Source: Acidianus infernus
GTDB taxonomy: Archaea > Thermoproteota > Thermoprotei_A > Sulfolobales > Sulfolobaceae
Assembly: GCF_009729545.1 (NCBI RefSeq)
Contig: NZ_WFIY01000004.1
Coordinates: 1,586,001-1,650,000 of the forward strand
Length of the DNA stretch: 64,000 bases
Direction of reading: 5' to 3'
The position numbers and the translations under genes were made by a program. Below, in pieces: positions 10,345 through 18,980 of this stretch. The stretch's first letter is position 1. Each line of letters starts with the position of its first letter. The notes beneath the pieces were generated by a model. It did not search any database and was not told the DNA's origin. It worked only from the letters and a program-made list of their open reading frames with translations.

Positions 10345-11405
10345 TTGTACTTTTCGTTGATTTTGATTACTTCTTTGCTCAAGTTGAGGAAGTCCTTAAC
10401 CCAGAACTTAAAGGTAAGCCTGTAGCTGTTTGCGTATTTTCTGGTAGGTTTAAAGATAGTGGTGCAATAGCTACAGCTAATTATGAGGCAAGAAAACTAG
10501 GAATAAAATCTGGCATGCCAATTCCTAAGGCAAAGGAAATCGCTCCTAACGCGATATATTTACCTATTAGAAAGGATTTATATAAACAAGTGTCAGATAG
10601 AATAATGTACGGAATACTCTCTAAATATTCAAGTAAAATTGAAATTGCAAGTATAGATGAAGCTTACCTTGATATTACTGATAGAGTGAAAGATTATTAC
10701 GAGGCTTACCAACTAGGTAAAAAAATAAAGGACGAAATTTATCAGAAAGAAAAAATTACAGTTACTATTGGAATTGCTCCAAATAAGGTTTTTGCTAAGA
10801 TAATAGCCGAAATGAATAAACCCAACGGTTTAGGAATTTTAAAGCCAGAGGAAGTGGAAGGATTTATAAGATCATTACCGATAGAGGAAGTGCCAGGTGT
10901 AGGAGATTCTATTTATTCTAAGCTAAAGGAAATGGAGATCAAATATTTATATGATGTTCTAAAAGTGGATTTTGAAAAATTAAAAAAAGAAATAGGAAAA
11001 TCTAAAGCTAGTTACTTGTATTCTTTAGCAAACAATACCTATGCTGAACCGGTAAAGGAAAAAGTAAGGAAGCATATTGGAAGATATGTTACAATGAAAA
11101 AGAACTCAAGAGATATTAAAGAGATACTTCCATACTTGAAGAGGGCAATAGACGAAGCTTATTCTAAGACCAACGGAGGTATACCAAAGACCTTAGCGGT
11201 TGTTGCGATAATGGAAGATCTTGATATTGTAAGTAGGGAAAAAACTTTTAACTTTGGCATAAGTAAGGACAGGGCGTATTTAGAAGCTGAAAAACTCTTG
11301 GAAGAAATCATAAAATCTGATAAAAGAAGATTAAGAAGAGTGGGCGTAAGATTGGGTAAGATATACAAATCGACTACACTAGACAACTTCTTCAATAACG
11401 TCTAG
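10341..11405 (+). CDS. dpo4: DNA polymerase IV (Y-family, Dpo4/Dbh)
   Basis: 354 residues, closely resembling Sulfolobus Dpo4. The metal-binding acidic residues are visible as D7 in VDFDYFF and D106-E107 in SIDEAYLD. The steric-gate aromatic at residue 12 (here Phe) follows. The palm, fingers and thumb are followed by a helix-hairpin-helix (VPGVGDSIYSKL) and the little finger. The C-terminus TTLDNFF resembles a PIP box for binding the PCNA clamp. It performs translesion synthesis past damaged bases. It is coupled to the upstream kinase gene by a 4-base overlap. The end overlaps the convergent hypothetical gene by 27 bases. Confidence 0.97.
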   Translation: MIVLFVDFDYFFAQVEEVLNPELKGKPVAVCVFSGRFKDSGAIATANYEARKLGIKSGMPIPKAKEIAPNAIYLPIRKDLYKQVSDRIMYGILSKYSSKIEIASIDEAYLDITDRVKDYYEAYQLGKKIKDEIYQKEKITVTIGIAPNKVFAKIIAEMNKPNGLGILKPEEVEGFIRSLPIEEVPGVGDSIYSKLKEMEIKYLYDVLKVDFEKLKKEIGKSKASYLYSLANNTYAEPVKEKVRKHIGRYVTMKKNSRDIKEILPYLKRAIDEAYSKTNGGIPKTLAVVAIMEDLDIVSREKTFNFGISKDRAYLEAEKLLEEIIKSDKRRLRRVGVRLGKIYKSTTLDNFFNNV

Positions 11406-11819
11406 CTTTATTATCCCTTTTAGCTTTGAAGGATCTATCTCACCGTACCTTTTAATATAATTTTCATATCCCCTTATTCCTCTATCTTGGGTTTCAGGAG
11501 AGCTCTTAACTTTAATATTTATAAAAAGCGGGATTCTGTTCGTAACCATCTTTCTGTCAATCTTAATTACTTTAGATATTGCGTCCATGTCATCTCTGAC
11601 GCCTTCTGCAATTACTATTCCCTTATCTCCTTCGACAACTTTAATTGAATTAATTTCACCGTATCTATCCATTATTAACACAAACCTTGCAACTCTTCCA
11701 CCTTCTACATCTTCAAAAAAATTTAGACCAAGGACGTATTTTCCATTGCATGCTATTGGTATGACGTAAAGCTCTTCGTGTCCTATAACGTTAAGTATCG
11801 ATTTTATTTTAACCTTCAT
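11379..11819 (-). CDS. Conserved hypothetical protein
   Basis: 146 residues starting MKVKIKSILNVIG. The frame stays open to 11933, but that would run into rtcA, and the ATG at 11819 is the natural start because it leaves 13 bases to the divergent rtcA start. The protein is mostly beta strands (ELYVIPIACNGKYVLGLNFF, ARFVLIMDRYGEINSIKVV) with a polar C-terminal helix region rich in Arg/Tyr. No signal peptide, membrane segment or recognised motif is seen. Its promoter must lie inside rtcA. It overlaps dpo4 tail to tail by 27 bases. Function unknown. Confidence 0.7.
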   Translation of the reverse strand: MKVKIKSILNVIGHEELYVIPIACNGKYVLGLNFFEDVEGGRVARFVLIMDRYGEINSIKVVEGDKGIVIAEGVRDDMDAISKVIKIDRKMVTNRIPLFINIKVKSSPETQDRGIRGYENYIKRYGEIDPSKLKGIIKLDVIEEVV

Positions 11820-11832
11820 ATAATTAGGAATT

Positions 11833-12840
11833 ATGATTGAAATAGATGGATCTTTCGGTGAAGGCGGAGGAGAAATATTGAGAACTTCACTAACGTTATC
11901 TGCACTTACTGGTAAACCTTTTAGAATATACAATATAAGAGCTAAGAGGAAAAATCCTGGCTTGCAAAGACAACATTTATCTGCAGTAAAACTTGTAAAA
12001 GAACTATGTAACGCAGAAAGTAAAGGGGACTATTTAGGTTCTCAAGAATTAGTTTTTATTCCTCACGAGATAAAGAATGAGGGAGACTTTACATTAGACG
12101 TAACAACTGCTGGAAGTGTTACTCTAATAGCTGTAGCAGTAATTCCGCTTATTATTAATAGAAATATAAAAATACGTTTAATAGGAGGAACAGACGTTCC
12201 GAAAAGTCCTACAATAGATTATATGAGATTAGTTTACCTTGAGATTTTAAAGAAAATAGGCATACAGGGCGAGATTAAATTAATAAAAAGGGGCCATTAT
12301 CCTAGAGGAGGAGGAATAATAGAGCTTAGTAACTTCAAGGGAAAAGGAGATGAATTTGAAATAGTTGAAATGGGAAAAATTGAAGAAATTAAGGGTATAT
12401 CTCACGTGTCGTCTCTGCCTTCTCATATAGCTGAAAGGCAAGCAAAGTCTGCAGAGGAGTTTATAAAAAAGTTTCTTAGTGTAAACGTTAGTATATCTTT
12501 GGATATTAGACAAGGAGAAAGTGAAGGCACTGGAATTACTTTAGCAGCATACGGTAAAAGTGTGATGGGTTCCGATTCTTTAGGCGAGAAAGGAAAAAGG
12601 GCTGAAAAAGTAGGAGAAGAAGCTGCAAGTAAGTTAATAGAAGATTTAAAGACAAATGCTGGAGTTGATAGGCATATGTCAGATATGCTTATGCTTTATG
12701 CTTCGCTTTATAAAGGTAAATTCACTGGAGCAATGCTAACTATGCATGCTAGAACTAATGCTGAAATTATAAGAAAGTTCATACAGGATAGGAAAATAGA
12801 GGTTATAGAAGGTAAGCCTTTCACTTTTAAGGTATTATGA
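11833..12840 (+). CDS. rtcA: RNA 3'-terminal phosphate cyclase
   Basis: 335 residues. The start is fixed by the conserved N-terminus IEIDGSFGEGGGEILRTSL. Further family signatures are NPGLQRQHLSAVKL, the RCL motif RGHYPRGGGIIEL, and the catalytic histidine in DRHMSDMLMLYASL, which becomes adenylated. RtcA converts RNA 3'-phosphates to 2',3'-cyclic phosphates with ATP. Length and motif order equal those of archaeal RtcA. The gene starts only 13 bases from a divergent hypothetical gene, so each promoter overlaps the other coding region. It ends 14 bases into the convergent alcohol dehydrogenase gene. No RtcB ligase gene is nearby. Confidence 0.96.
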   Translation: MIEIDGSFGEGGGEILRTSLTLSALTGKPFRIYNIRAKRKNPGLQRQHLSAVKLVKELCNAESKGDYLGSQELVFIPHEIKNEGDFTLDVTTAGSVTLIAVAVIPLIINRNIKIRLIGGTDVPKSPTIDYMRLVYLEILKKIGIQGEIKLIKRGHYPRGGGIIELSNFKGKGDEFEIVEMGKIEEIKGISHVSSLPSHIAERQAKSAEEFIKKFLSVNVSISLDIRQGESEGTGITLAAYGKSVMGSDSLGEKGKRAEKVGEEAASKLIEDLKTNAGVDRHMSDMLMLYASLYKGKFTGAMLTMHARTNAEIIRKFIQDRKIEVIEGKPFTFKVL

Positions 12841-13831
12841 CTGCTCTTCCTATTATTCTTCCGCTCATTAAATCGTCTATTGCTTGATTTATTTCTTCTA
12901 ATTTATAAGGGACAGCCAGCGTTTTTATTTTTCCTTCATTATATAATTTTACTACATTTATCATATCTTCCTTACTCCCATATAAAATTCCTCTTATTCT
13001 TAATCCCCTAAGAACAAGGAGTTGCTCCCATATTTCCATTCTTCCTCCAAATTCCCCTACTATTCTCAATTCTCCCATTCTATCTAGAGCCCAGACGATG
13101 TCCCTTAAAGTCTCATCACTTCCTATATAATCAATTATGTAATCAAATTTTTCTCTCCCTATTCTAGCTGAAAAATCTTCAGAATAAGATTGTTTTACTT
13201 GAATTATTCTATCTGCTCCAAGTTCTAATGCCTTATTTAATTTTATTTGATTTCTTCCAACTACTGTTACTTTAATTCCTCTTGATTTCAAAATTTGTAG
13301 AGCTATTAAGCTTACTGCTCCAGTTCCTATTAATGCTACGTTACTATCTTCCTCAATTCCTTTTACAGAATTATATGCGGTAACTCCGGCATCAGCAAGA
13401 GGCGCAATTTTAATTGGATTTTCGTTATTATCGATTTTTATTAAATTATCTTCTGAAGGTACTTTAACGTATTCTGCAAATCCTCCATCTTCTTGAACTC
13501 CTAAAATTTTTACTTTTTCACAAAATTGGGGGTATCCCCTTTTACAGTATTTGCAAGTACCGCAACCAAAGGCATTGTAGACAAGTACTTTATCACCTTC
13601 CTTAAAATGCTCAGTATCTTCAGTTATTTCGCCTACAATCTCATGACCTAAAATTCTGGGAGGACTAACCGGTATATCGTCTTTCCATTCGCCGAAAATT
13701 ATGTGTAAATCTCCATGACATAAGCCTGTTGCCAATACTTTTAAAAGAACCTCTTTACCTTTAACTTCAGGTTTTTTGACATCCTCTATGCTTAAAGGCC
13801 TACCTATTTCTGTAAACACTGCTGCTCTCAT
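12827..13831 (-). CDS. Zinc-dependent alcohol dehydrogenase (MDR family)
   Basis: 334 residues. Catalytic zinc ligands C38 and H63 (with E64) are in GLCHGDLH and GHEIVGEI. The four structural zinc cysteines are C90, C93, C96 and C104. The Rossmann motif is GTGAVS, with the last glycine replaced by serine. It oxidises alcohols or reduces aldehydes with NAD(P). The start ATG overlaps the stop codon of the upstream glutamine-synthetase-like gene by one base (TAATG), so the two genes are coupled. An in-frame TTG two codons earlier is unnecessary. A joint amine or aldehyde pathway with the upstream ligase-like protein is possible but unproven. Confidence 0.93.
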   Translation of the reverse strand: MRAAVFTEIGRPLSIEDVKKPEVKGKEVLLKVLATGLCHGDLHIIFGEWKDDIPVSPPRILGHEIVGEITEDTEHFKEGDKVLVYNAFGCGTCKYCKRGYPQFCEKVKILGVQEDGGFAEYVKVPSEDNLIKIDNNENPIKIAPLADAGVTAYNSVKGIEEDSNVALIGTGAVSLIALQILKSRGIKVTVVGRNQIKLNKALELGADRIIQVKQSYSEDFSARIGREKFDYIIDYIGSDETLRDIVWALDRMGELRIVGEFGGRMEIWEQLLVLRGLRIRGILYGSKEDMINVVKLYNEGKIKTLAVPYKLEEINQAIDDLMSGRIIGRAVIIP

Positions 13832-15117
13832 TACCAACCTGCCTTCAGATATGCCTTAACTTCCCAATCTGTTATATAATTATTATAACTCTCTATTTCT
13901 CTATTTTTAAGTTCAATATATGATGAAATAAGTTCTGCTCCAATTGAATATTTAATATAATTATCATTATTAAGTTTGCGTAAGGCGTCTTCTAAATTAC
14001 TAGGTAAAGATCCCAATTCTATATTAGGCTCAACGTCCAATTTTCTTTCTATTCCATCTAATCCTGCATATATGATAGCAGATAATAAGAGGTAAGAGTT
14101 TGCTAAAGGATCTGCTAATCGAAATTCTACTGACTTTGAATCTCTGAAATTACTTGGCATCCTAATTATGAAATGTCTTTCTGTTCCTAAACCTAGTAAA
14201 CTTGGAGTCACTGTTTCTCTAAATCTTTTATAAGAATTTATCGTTGGCGAAGCGAAGGCCATTATGCTTCCAATATGCTCTATTATTCCTGCTAAGAAAT
14301 TATACGCTATATCACTTAATCCCAAACCCTTGGGATCATTTACATTACTCATGATATCTTTTCCATCGTTTGATATAAGTTTAATATATACGTCCATACT
14401 ACTACTCGGGTAATTTGAGAAAGGCTTAGGCATAAATGTAGAGAACAATTTGTATATTCTTGCCGAATCTCTTATTACTTCTCTCGCAGTAACTAATGAG
14501 TCTGCAGCAGATAAAGCGTCTTTTTCCGCAAATCTTATTTCATATTGTGCAGGACCATAGTGTTTATTTATTGTTTCAACTTGAACTCCTACACTTTCTA
14601 AATATTTGATAACATCTCTAAGAAAAGATTGTTCTTCCATTAATCCTTCCGGAGAAAATGCTTTAGCTTCATCTGCAGGTGAGATGCCATTACCATTTTC
14701 CTTTACTAAATAAAAAGTAGGTTCGAATGAGACCTGAATTGAAAGCCCTTTTTCTTCCAATTTATCTATCGCTCTCTTTAATAGCCCTCTGCTACAAAAC
14801 GGTGAAGGAGTCAAATCTGGTAAAGTAATGTATGAGAGAACTCTTGCCGTTCTCTCTAGATAAGGCAAAATAATAAAGGTTGACGGATCCGGTAGTGCCA
14901 GAACGTCTCCGTAGCGTGATTTTATTGGAGTATCTGTATAGTCTAACATAAGTAAGCTTTCTGGATATGGTAAGCCAGAGTCTTTTAATATTAAATTTTC
15001 AAACTCAGCTCTTCTTAAAGATCTTCCCCTGACGTTACCTAATAAGTCAATGAATTCTACTCTTACGTAATCAACTCTTCCCGATTTTAAAATTTCAAGC
15101 AATTCGTCCTTAATCAA
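13831..15117 (-). CDS. Glutamine synthetase-like protein with altered active site
   Basis: 428 residues with overall GlnA architecture: N-terminal beta-grasp (VRVEFIDLLGNVRGRSL) and a C-terminal catalytic barrel with INSYKRF and FRLADPLANSYLLLSA. Several catalytic positions are changed. The ExE metal motif is reduced to SFEPTFYL, the HHE-type metal Glu segment reads NKHYGPAQYEI, and the substrate-loop Gly-Ser-Gly-x-His reads SSSMD with Asp for the ammonia-site His. It is therefore unlikely to be the house-keeping glutamine synthetase. It could be a gamma-glutamyl-amine ligase relative or an inactive homologue. It is coupled by a one-base overlap to the alcohol dehydrogenase. Confidence 0.8.
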   Translation of the reverse strand: MIKDELLEILKSGRVDYVRVEFIDLLGNVRGRSLRRAEFENLILKDSGLPYPESLLMLDYTDTPIKSRYGDVLALPDPSTFIILPYLERTARVLSYITLPDLTPSPFCSRGLLKRAIDKLEEKGLSIQVSFEPTFYLVKENGNGISPADEAKAFSPEGLMEEQSFLRDVIKYLESVGVQVETINKHYGPAQYEIRFAEKDALSAADSLVTAREVIRDSARIYKLFSTFMPKPFSNYPSSSMDVYIKLISNDGKDIMSNVNDPKGLGLSDIAYNFLAGIIEHIGSIMAFASPTINSYKRFRETVTPSLLGLGTERHFIIRMPSNFRDSKSVEFRLADPLANSYLLLSAIIYAGLDGIERKLDVEPNIELGSLPSNLEDALRKLNNDNYIKYSIGAELISSYIELKNREIESYNNYITDWEVKAYLKAGW

Positions 15118-15156
15118 ATCCTATCGACTGAAAAAAGGATTTGTAAAATATAAATA

Positions 15157-15381
15157 TTAAAGTAAAGCGTACATTATTTTCCCTGCATACATTACGGCAT
15201 TTTGATATTCTGTGAAAAAACCTCTATGTTTTAATTCTCCTCTAAAATAAACTTCAATAGAGTACATATAATCCTTTTCCTTAACCTTCCTTCTATGAAA
15301 TTTTATTATATAATTCCCTATCTCTATTTTTTTCTTTTGGGACGCTATATAACCTAATCTCATTATTTCTAAATCAATCAT
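15157..15381 (-). CDS. Small hypothetical protein
   Basis: 74 residues, basic and tyrosine-rich, with a predicted beta-rich body (KIEIGNYIIKFHRRKVKEKDYMYSIEVYF) and a C-terminal helix. No known motif. It lies 27 bases after the Trm5/TYW2-like gene on the same strand and before the glutamine-synthetase-like gene. A TAAATATAA stretch about 20 bases before the ATG could give it its own leaderless promoter. The size and composition suggest a nucleic-acid-associated protein, but this is only a guess. Confidence 0.6.
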   Translation of the reverse strand: MIDLEIMRLGYIASQKKKIEIGNYIIKFHRRKVKEKDYMYSIEVYFRGELKHRGFFTEYQNAVMYAGKIMYALL

Positions 15382-15408
15382 TAAAAAATAAGTTATATTT
15401 AGACTATT

Positions 15409-16155
15409 TTAAGCTTTGATGTCCAATATAACATGGTACTTAAAAGGCTTTACACTTCTTACTATTCTACCGAAAAATGCTTTAGGGTAAAGTTTCATGG
15501 CTTCTTTAACTGGATTTTCTTTAGTTTCTATTTCTACAAATAGGTGAATTATCCCTCCAGGTTTAATTTTTTGTAATGCAACTTCATAAGCTTCTTTTGC
15601 CTTCTCTGGTAATGGAGATATAATTCTATCAGCGTTCTCTAGGTAATATATTTTTTTAAAAGCATCACCATATATCGGTATTACATTATAAGTTTTGTTT
15701 AAATCGATATTAGCCATCATGTAATAATATGCATAAGGATTTATATCTATAGAATAAACTAATTTGGGCTTACCTAGTTTAGCTGATAGAATAGAAAAAG
15801 GCCCATATCCTGCAAACATGTTTATTATTATTTCTCCCTTTTTTACTTCTTTCGCAATTCTTAGGTGCTCAAATGAGAGTTTAGAAGAGAAAAATACTTT
15901 AGTAAAATCTAGATAGTACCTACATCCATGTTCTTTATAAACGGTCTCACTTCTCTCTTCTCCTAATATATGATAGTAAGTAGGCAACCTAAAGTCTCCT
16001 TTAGTATCCCTATATCTTCCCCACACCGATTTTATGTAAGGATGTTTACTCATAATTTCCTTTGCATAATCCTTCAAGTCTTCAGGTTTTTTATCAAATG
16101 GAATTCCTATTATTGCTATATCTCCTACAATCTCAATTCTTTTCCACTTTTCCAA
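15409..16155 (-). CDS. Trm5/TYW2-family tRNA methyltransferase-like protein
   Basis: 248 residues, a class I SAM-dependent fold. The SAM site is visible as IINMFAGYGPFSIL, followed by IDINPYAYYYM and the acceptor-site loop RIISPLPEKA. Trm5 proteins have N-L-P at this loop and make m1G37 in tRNA; TYW2/Taw2 transfer the aminocarboxypropyl group in wyosine synthesis. Here the Asn is Ser, and the length (shorter than full Trm5, lacking its D1 domain) is closer to TYW2. I therefore call the family, not the reaction. The start overlaps the end of the upstream amidohydrolase-like gene by 23 bases. Confidence 0.82.
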   Translation of the reverse strand: MEKWKRIEIVGDIAIIGIPFDKKPEDLKDYAKEIMSKHPYIKSVWGRYRDTKGDFRLPTYYHILGEERSETVYKEHGCRYYLDFTKVFFSSKLSFEHLRIAKEVKKGEIIINMFAGYGPFSILSAKLGKPKLVYSIDINPYAYYYMMANIDLNKTYNVIPIYGDAFKKIYYLENADRIISPLPEKAKEAYEVALQKIKPGGIIHLFVEIETKENPVKEAMKLYPKAFFGRIVRSVKPFKYHVILDIKA

Positions 16156-17257
16156 TTTCTTCTACCTTTCTATTTGCCTCCTCAATATCTTTAGTTCCAA
16201 CGTTTAGTGGAACTCCTCCATCTAATACTGCTTCTCCATTAATTATAACGGTCTCTAAAGAGTATGAAGAATAGATCAAACTTTCATACGGCGCTTCTTT
16301 ATCTATAGGATATGAAGGAGGCTCGTTAACTTCAAAGATAATAATGTCAGTAGTGTTTCCTACTGAGATCCCTCCGTTCATTTTTAATTGAGAATAACCC
16401 CAATCTGTTACTGCTTTAAAAGCTTCTTCTGCAGTCAATAACAAGCGTGATGCAGCAATACCCATCTCATTCCTAATATCAAATTTAGGCGTTAAATCAA
16501 TTGATATAGAAGGCTTATAAGCGCCTAGAGTGAATTTACAAACTTCTAAGCTCGGAGTAAATGCCAAATTTAGATTATTCTTCCTTATTTTTTCTAGATC
16601 CTTCCTACTTCCGCCTCCTAGCGCTATTGTGTAAGGTGAGATGTTATTAATTTTTTCTAGATTAACATTTCTATCAACTAATATAGGTAGTTTATATTCA
16701 TTGGAAATAGCCATCGCTTCTTCAGCCTCATCTTCATCGCAGAGTTTTAATACTATCCCGCTCTCATCTTTAGATATCCATTTACTATATAAACTCTCAA
16801 AGTTCTTTTTCCAGTCCCCTTTTATCCAGTTGCAACCTATTTCTGCAGAAACTATTGGCCTCAATCCCACAGTCTTTACAGCTCTAGCTGCTTGTTCTAC
16901 AAACGGCTCAGTTACTACAACTGTTGTTATTCCAGACCTTAGCAAGTGATATGCTCCTAAGAGTGAAAAATAGTAAGCATCCTTGCTAGTCATAGTTGAG
17001 ATTAAATCGTTTGGGTTCGTCTTTCCAGAAAATATTCTATATCTAAATGGGTATAATTGTATGAAACTCTGAGTTGTTACAAACCCTGGAGAAACGAGTC
17101 TATCAAAGCCTCCTACTATTAGTTCTGCATCATCATATTCTTCTAATTCTCTTTTTGATATTGCCTCTATTTTACCGTCATTTACACCTATGTACGCATT
17201 AGTAACTGGAGCAGAGTCTTTTAGAAAAGCTATTCCAGCTTTTATAAGGATCTTCAA
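16133..17257 (-). CDS. Amidohydrolase-superfamily protein without metal ligands
   Basis: 374 residues with the two-part layout of TrzF/cytosine-deaminase-like amidohydrolases: N- and C-terminal beta-sandwich strands (GVNDGKIEAI, TTDIIIFEV, VIINGEAVLDGG) around a TIM barrel. None of the usual metal ligands can be seen. The HxH after strand 1 reads TQSF (residues 62-65), and the later His-x-x-Glu, His and Asp motifs are replaced by VDRNVNLE, TIALGGG and SIDLTPKF. It is probably a non-catalytic or differently acting homologue. The start codon is TTG; an ATG just upstream is out of frame. It leads the operon toward the tRNA methyltransferase. Confidence 0.8.
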   Translation of the reverse strand: MKILIKAGIAFLKDSAPVTNAYIGVNDGKIEAISKRELEEYDDAELIVGGFDRLVSPGFVTTQSFIQLYPFRYRIFSGKTNPNDLISTMTSKDAYYFSLLGAYHLLRSGITTVVVTEPFVEQAARAVKTVGLRPIVSAEIGCNWIKGDWKKNFESLYSKWISKDESGIVLKLCDEDEAEEAMAISNEYKLPILVDRNVNLEKINNISPYTIALGGGSRKDLEKIRKNNLNLAFTPSLEVCKFTLGAYKPSISIDLTPKFDIRNEMGIAASRLLLTAEEAFKAVTDWGYSQLKMNGGISVGNTTDIIIFEVNEPPSYPIDKEAPYESLIYSSYSLETVIINGEAVLDGGVPLNVGTKDIEEANRKVEEIGKVEKN

Positions 17258-17313
17258 CTCATGTAAATTATCAGTTAAATATAATTTATAACTGTCTATT
17301 ATTCGAAGATAAA

Positions 17314-18126
17314 ATGGGAATCATAGAAGATATTGAAGAAGAGATTAAACAGAATTACAAGATAAATTCTGGCATAAAATTAGATGAAGCATATGTTACT
17401 GGAGCAGGAGACTCGTTTGCTGCGTCTTTAGTTATAGAAGGCAAGACAAATGGAAGATTTAGAGCGATTGACCCTTATGATGCTTTATGCATGAATATGG
17501 ATAAGCCATTGATTATAGTTTCAGTCTCCGGCAAACCTAAGTCCAATATTAACCTTGCAAGGAAATTTAAAGGTAAAACTAAAATTTACGTAATAACTGC
17601 AAATCCAGAATCGGAATTGGCAAAACTAGCAGATGAAATAGTTTACTTGCCTTATAAGACTAAGCGTGTTTTGCCTGGAACTCTATCTTTTATGATGTCG
17701 TTAAGTGCATTATACGATATTGCTAACGTGGAAGAAGATAAAGGGTGTGGAAAAGAAATTCCAATTGAAGACAGAGCCTTCTTTATCGGTAAAGGAGAGA
17801 ATTATGGTATTGCGTATTTTGCATACTTAAAACTTGCTGAAATATTCGGTTGGAGTTCAAATTTTGAAAGGCTAGAACAATTCTTTCATTCTCCAATATT
17901 TTCGTCAAGGACAAGGCAAGTAATTATCTTCTCTTCTGGCGATGAAAGAGAAAAGGAAGCTAGGAAGTTAATGAATGTTAATTTAACTGAATGCAGAGGC
18001 GCGTTTTGTAATTTACGAACATTCTTAAAGTCGTTAATCTTTACAATGAGAATCAAAAATTGGAATAAAATATACTTCCTTGAGGACAAGGAAATATTAA
18101 ATATCAGTTCTGCAATGATATATTAA
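17314..18126 (+). CDS. SIS-domain protein (sugar-phosphate isomerase-like)
   Basis: 270 residues with two sugar-isomerase (SIS) halves. The first carries YVTGAGDSFAASL and LIIVSVSGKPKSNINLARK. The second has AFFIGKGENYGIAYFAYLKLAEIFGW. The pattern resembles archaeal glucosamine-6-phosphate deaminase or phosphoglucose/phosphomannose isomerase-type proteins. It heads a plus-strand run of short-spaced genes (one base to the next gene). The promoter is in the 56-base gap shared with the amidohydrolase-like gene, where an AT-rich TATAATTTATAA segment can serve both directions. Exact substrate not predictable. Confidence 0.8.
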   Translation: MGIIEDIEEEIKQNYKINSGIKLDEAYVTGAGDSFAASLVIEGKTNGRFRAIDPYDALCMNMDKPLIIVSVSGKPKSNINLARKFKGKTKIYVITANPESELAKLADEIVYLPYKTKRVLPGTLSFMMSLSALYDIANVEEDKGCGKEIPIEDRAFFIGKGENYGIAYFAYLKLAEIFGWSSNFERLEQFFHSPIFSSRTRQVIIFSSGDEREKEARKLMNVNLTECRGAFCNLRTFLKSLIFTMRIKNWNKIYFLEDKEILNISSAMIY

Positions 18127-18127
18127 G

Positions 18128-18367
18128 ATGAAGGAGTTAGATTTAACAAAACAATCTGGGGGTTGCGGAGCAAATACTCCTTCTGTATCATTAATGAAAT
18201 TCTGGCTAGAAACTGGAGGCAATCAAGAAGTCAAGATAATTGCACTGCAAGGAGTTCAAGCAGATCAAGTTGAAATGTGGGCTATGGCAATGCAAGAGAA
18301 AGGAGTTAAAATACTAAATAAAGAATTCAGTGAAGATAAGGTTATATATACTGTTTACTTACCATAA
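18128..18367 (+). CDS. TusA/SirA-like small protein
   Basis: 79 residues. The N-terminal MKELDLTKQSGGCGANTP, a helix, and two strands (VKIIALQGV, KVIYTVYL) fit the beta-alpha-beta-alpha-beta-beta TusA fold. TusA proteins carry persulfide sulfur on the Cys of a CPxP motif. Here the segment reads CGANTP, keeping one Cys and the distal Pro but not the CPxP spacing. It starts one base after the SIS gene and lies three bases before the membrane-protein gene, so it belongs to this operon. A role in sulfur transfer near the siroheme methyltransferase gene is possible. Confidence 0.65.
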   Translation: MKELDLTKQSGGCGANTPSVSLMKFWLETGGNQEVKIIALQGVQADQVEMWAMAMQEKGVKILNKEFSEDKVIYTVYLP

Positions 18368-18370
18368 CTT

Positions 18371-18958
18371 ATGGATAAATTAGATTTAACAAAGTATCTT
18401 GCTATCATTTTTGCAGGAATCTCTGGAATTATTTATGTTATTGGAGATCCCTTAGATAAATTACTCTCGTATCAAGGTCCAGTATTTTCCGGTGCATTAT
18501 TAGGATGGTACGTAATAAATAAATATACTCCTAAAGATAAATTTGTAGAATTTGAGGACTCTCTAGTTCCAGTAACTTCAATTTTAATAAGGAATAAATC
18601 ATGGATAGGTTTCACAATATCTGCATTCCTAATAGCTTTTTGGCTAACTCCTTTTATATTTAAGATTGCACAAGAATATCCAGAATTATATTTTGCTGCA
18701 TTTATTTCAGATTTTATTGGAGGTTTTATAGCAGGCTATCTAATTCCCTCGTTGAAATTTATGGAGAAAGTAATAATTTATAGTTTGGGTTTTGCAGCAG
18801 ACATATTTTATGTAATGCTTCTATATATTTATTCGGTAATGTATAATATTTCACAAAATAGTCTCTTAGATCATGTACTGGGCTTCGTTTATATTGTAAA
18901 ATTTTCTGAAGGAATTTTATTCGCTGTGTACATTATTAAAAAGGTAAACGCTATTTAG
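18371..18958 (+). CDS. Integral membrane protein, unknown
   Basis: 195 residues with five to six hydrophobic segments (around residues 8-24, 34-50, 78-98, 108-126, 135-155 and 170-190). No transporter signature is recognised. The first residues (MDKLDLTK) echo the start of the preceding TusA-like protein (MKELDLTK), perhaps by chance. It sits three bases after the TusA-like gene; membrane proteins beside TusA-like proteins are sometimes sulfur-compound transporters, but the YeeE/YedE signature is not visible here. Function unknown. Confidence 0.7.
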   Translation: MDKLDLTKYLAIIFAGISGIIYVIGDPLDKLLSYQGPVFSGALLGWYVINKYTPKDKFVEFEDSLVPVTSILIRNKSWIGFTISAFLIAFWLTPFIFKIAQEYPELYFAAFISDFIGGFIAGYLIPSLKFMEKVIIYSLGFAADIFYVMLLYIYSVMYNISQNSLLDHVLGFVYIVKFSEGILFAVYIIKKVNAI

Positions 18959-18980
18959 TTCCTTATCTCAATTTTTTAAA

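Noticed and set aside
11820..11933. Longer N-terminus for the hypothetical gene at 11379
   Set aside because: The extension lies wholly inside rtcA in antisense and is proline-rich shadow sequence; the ATG at 11819 is natural.
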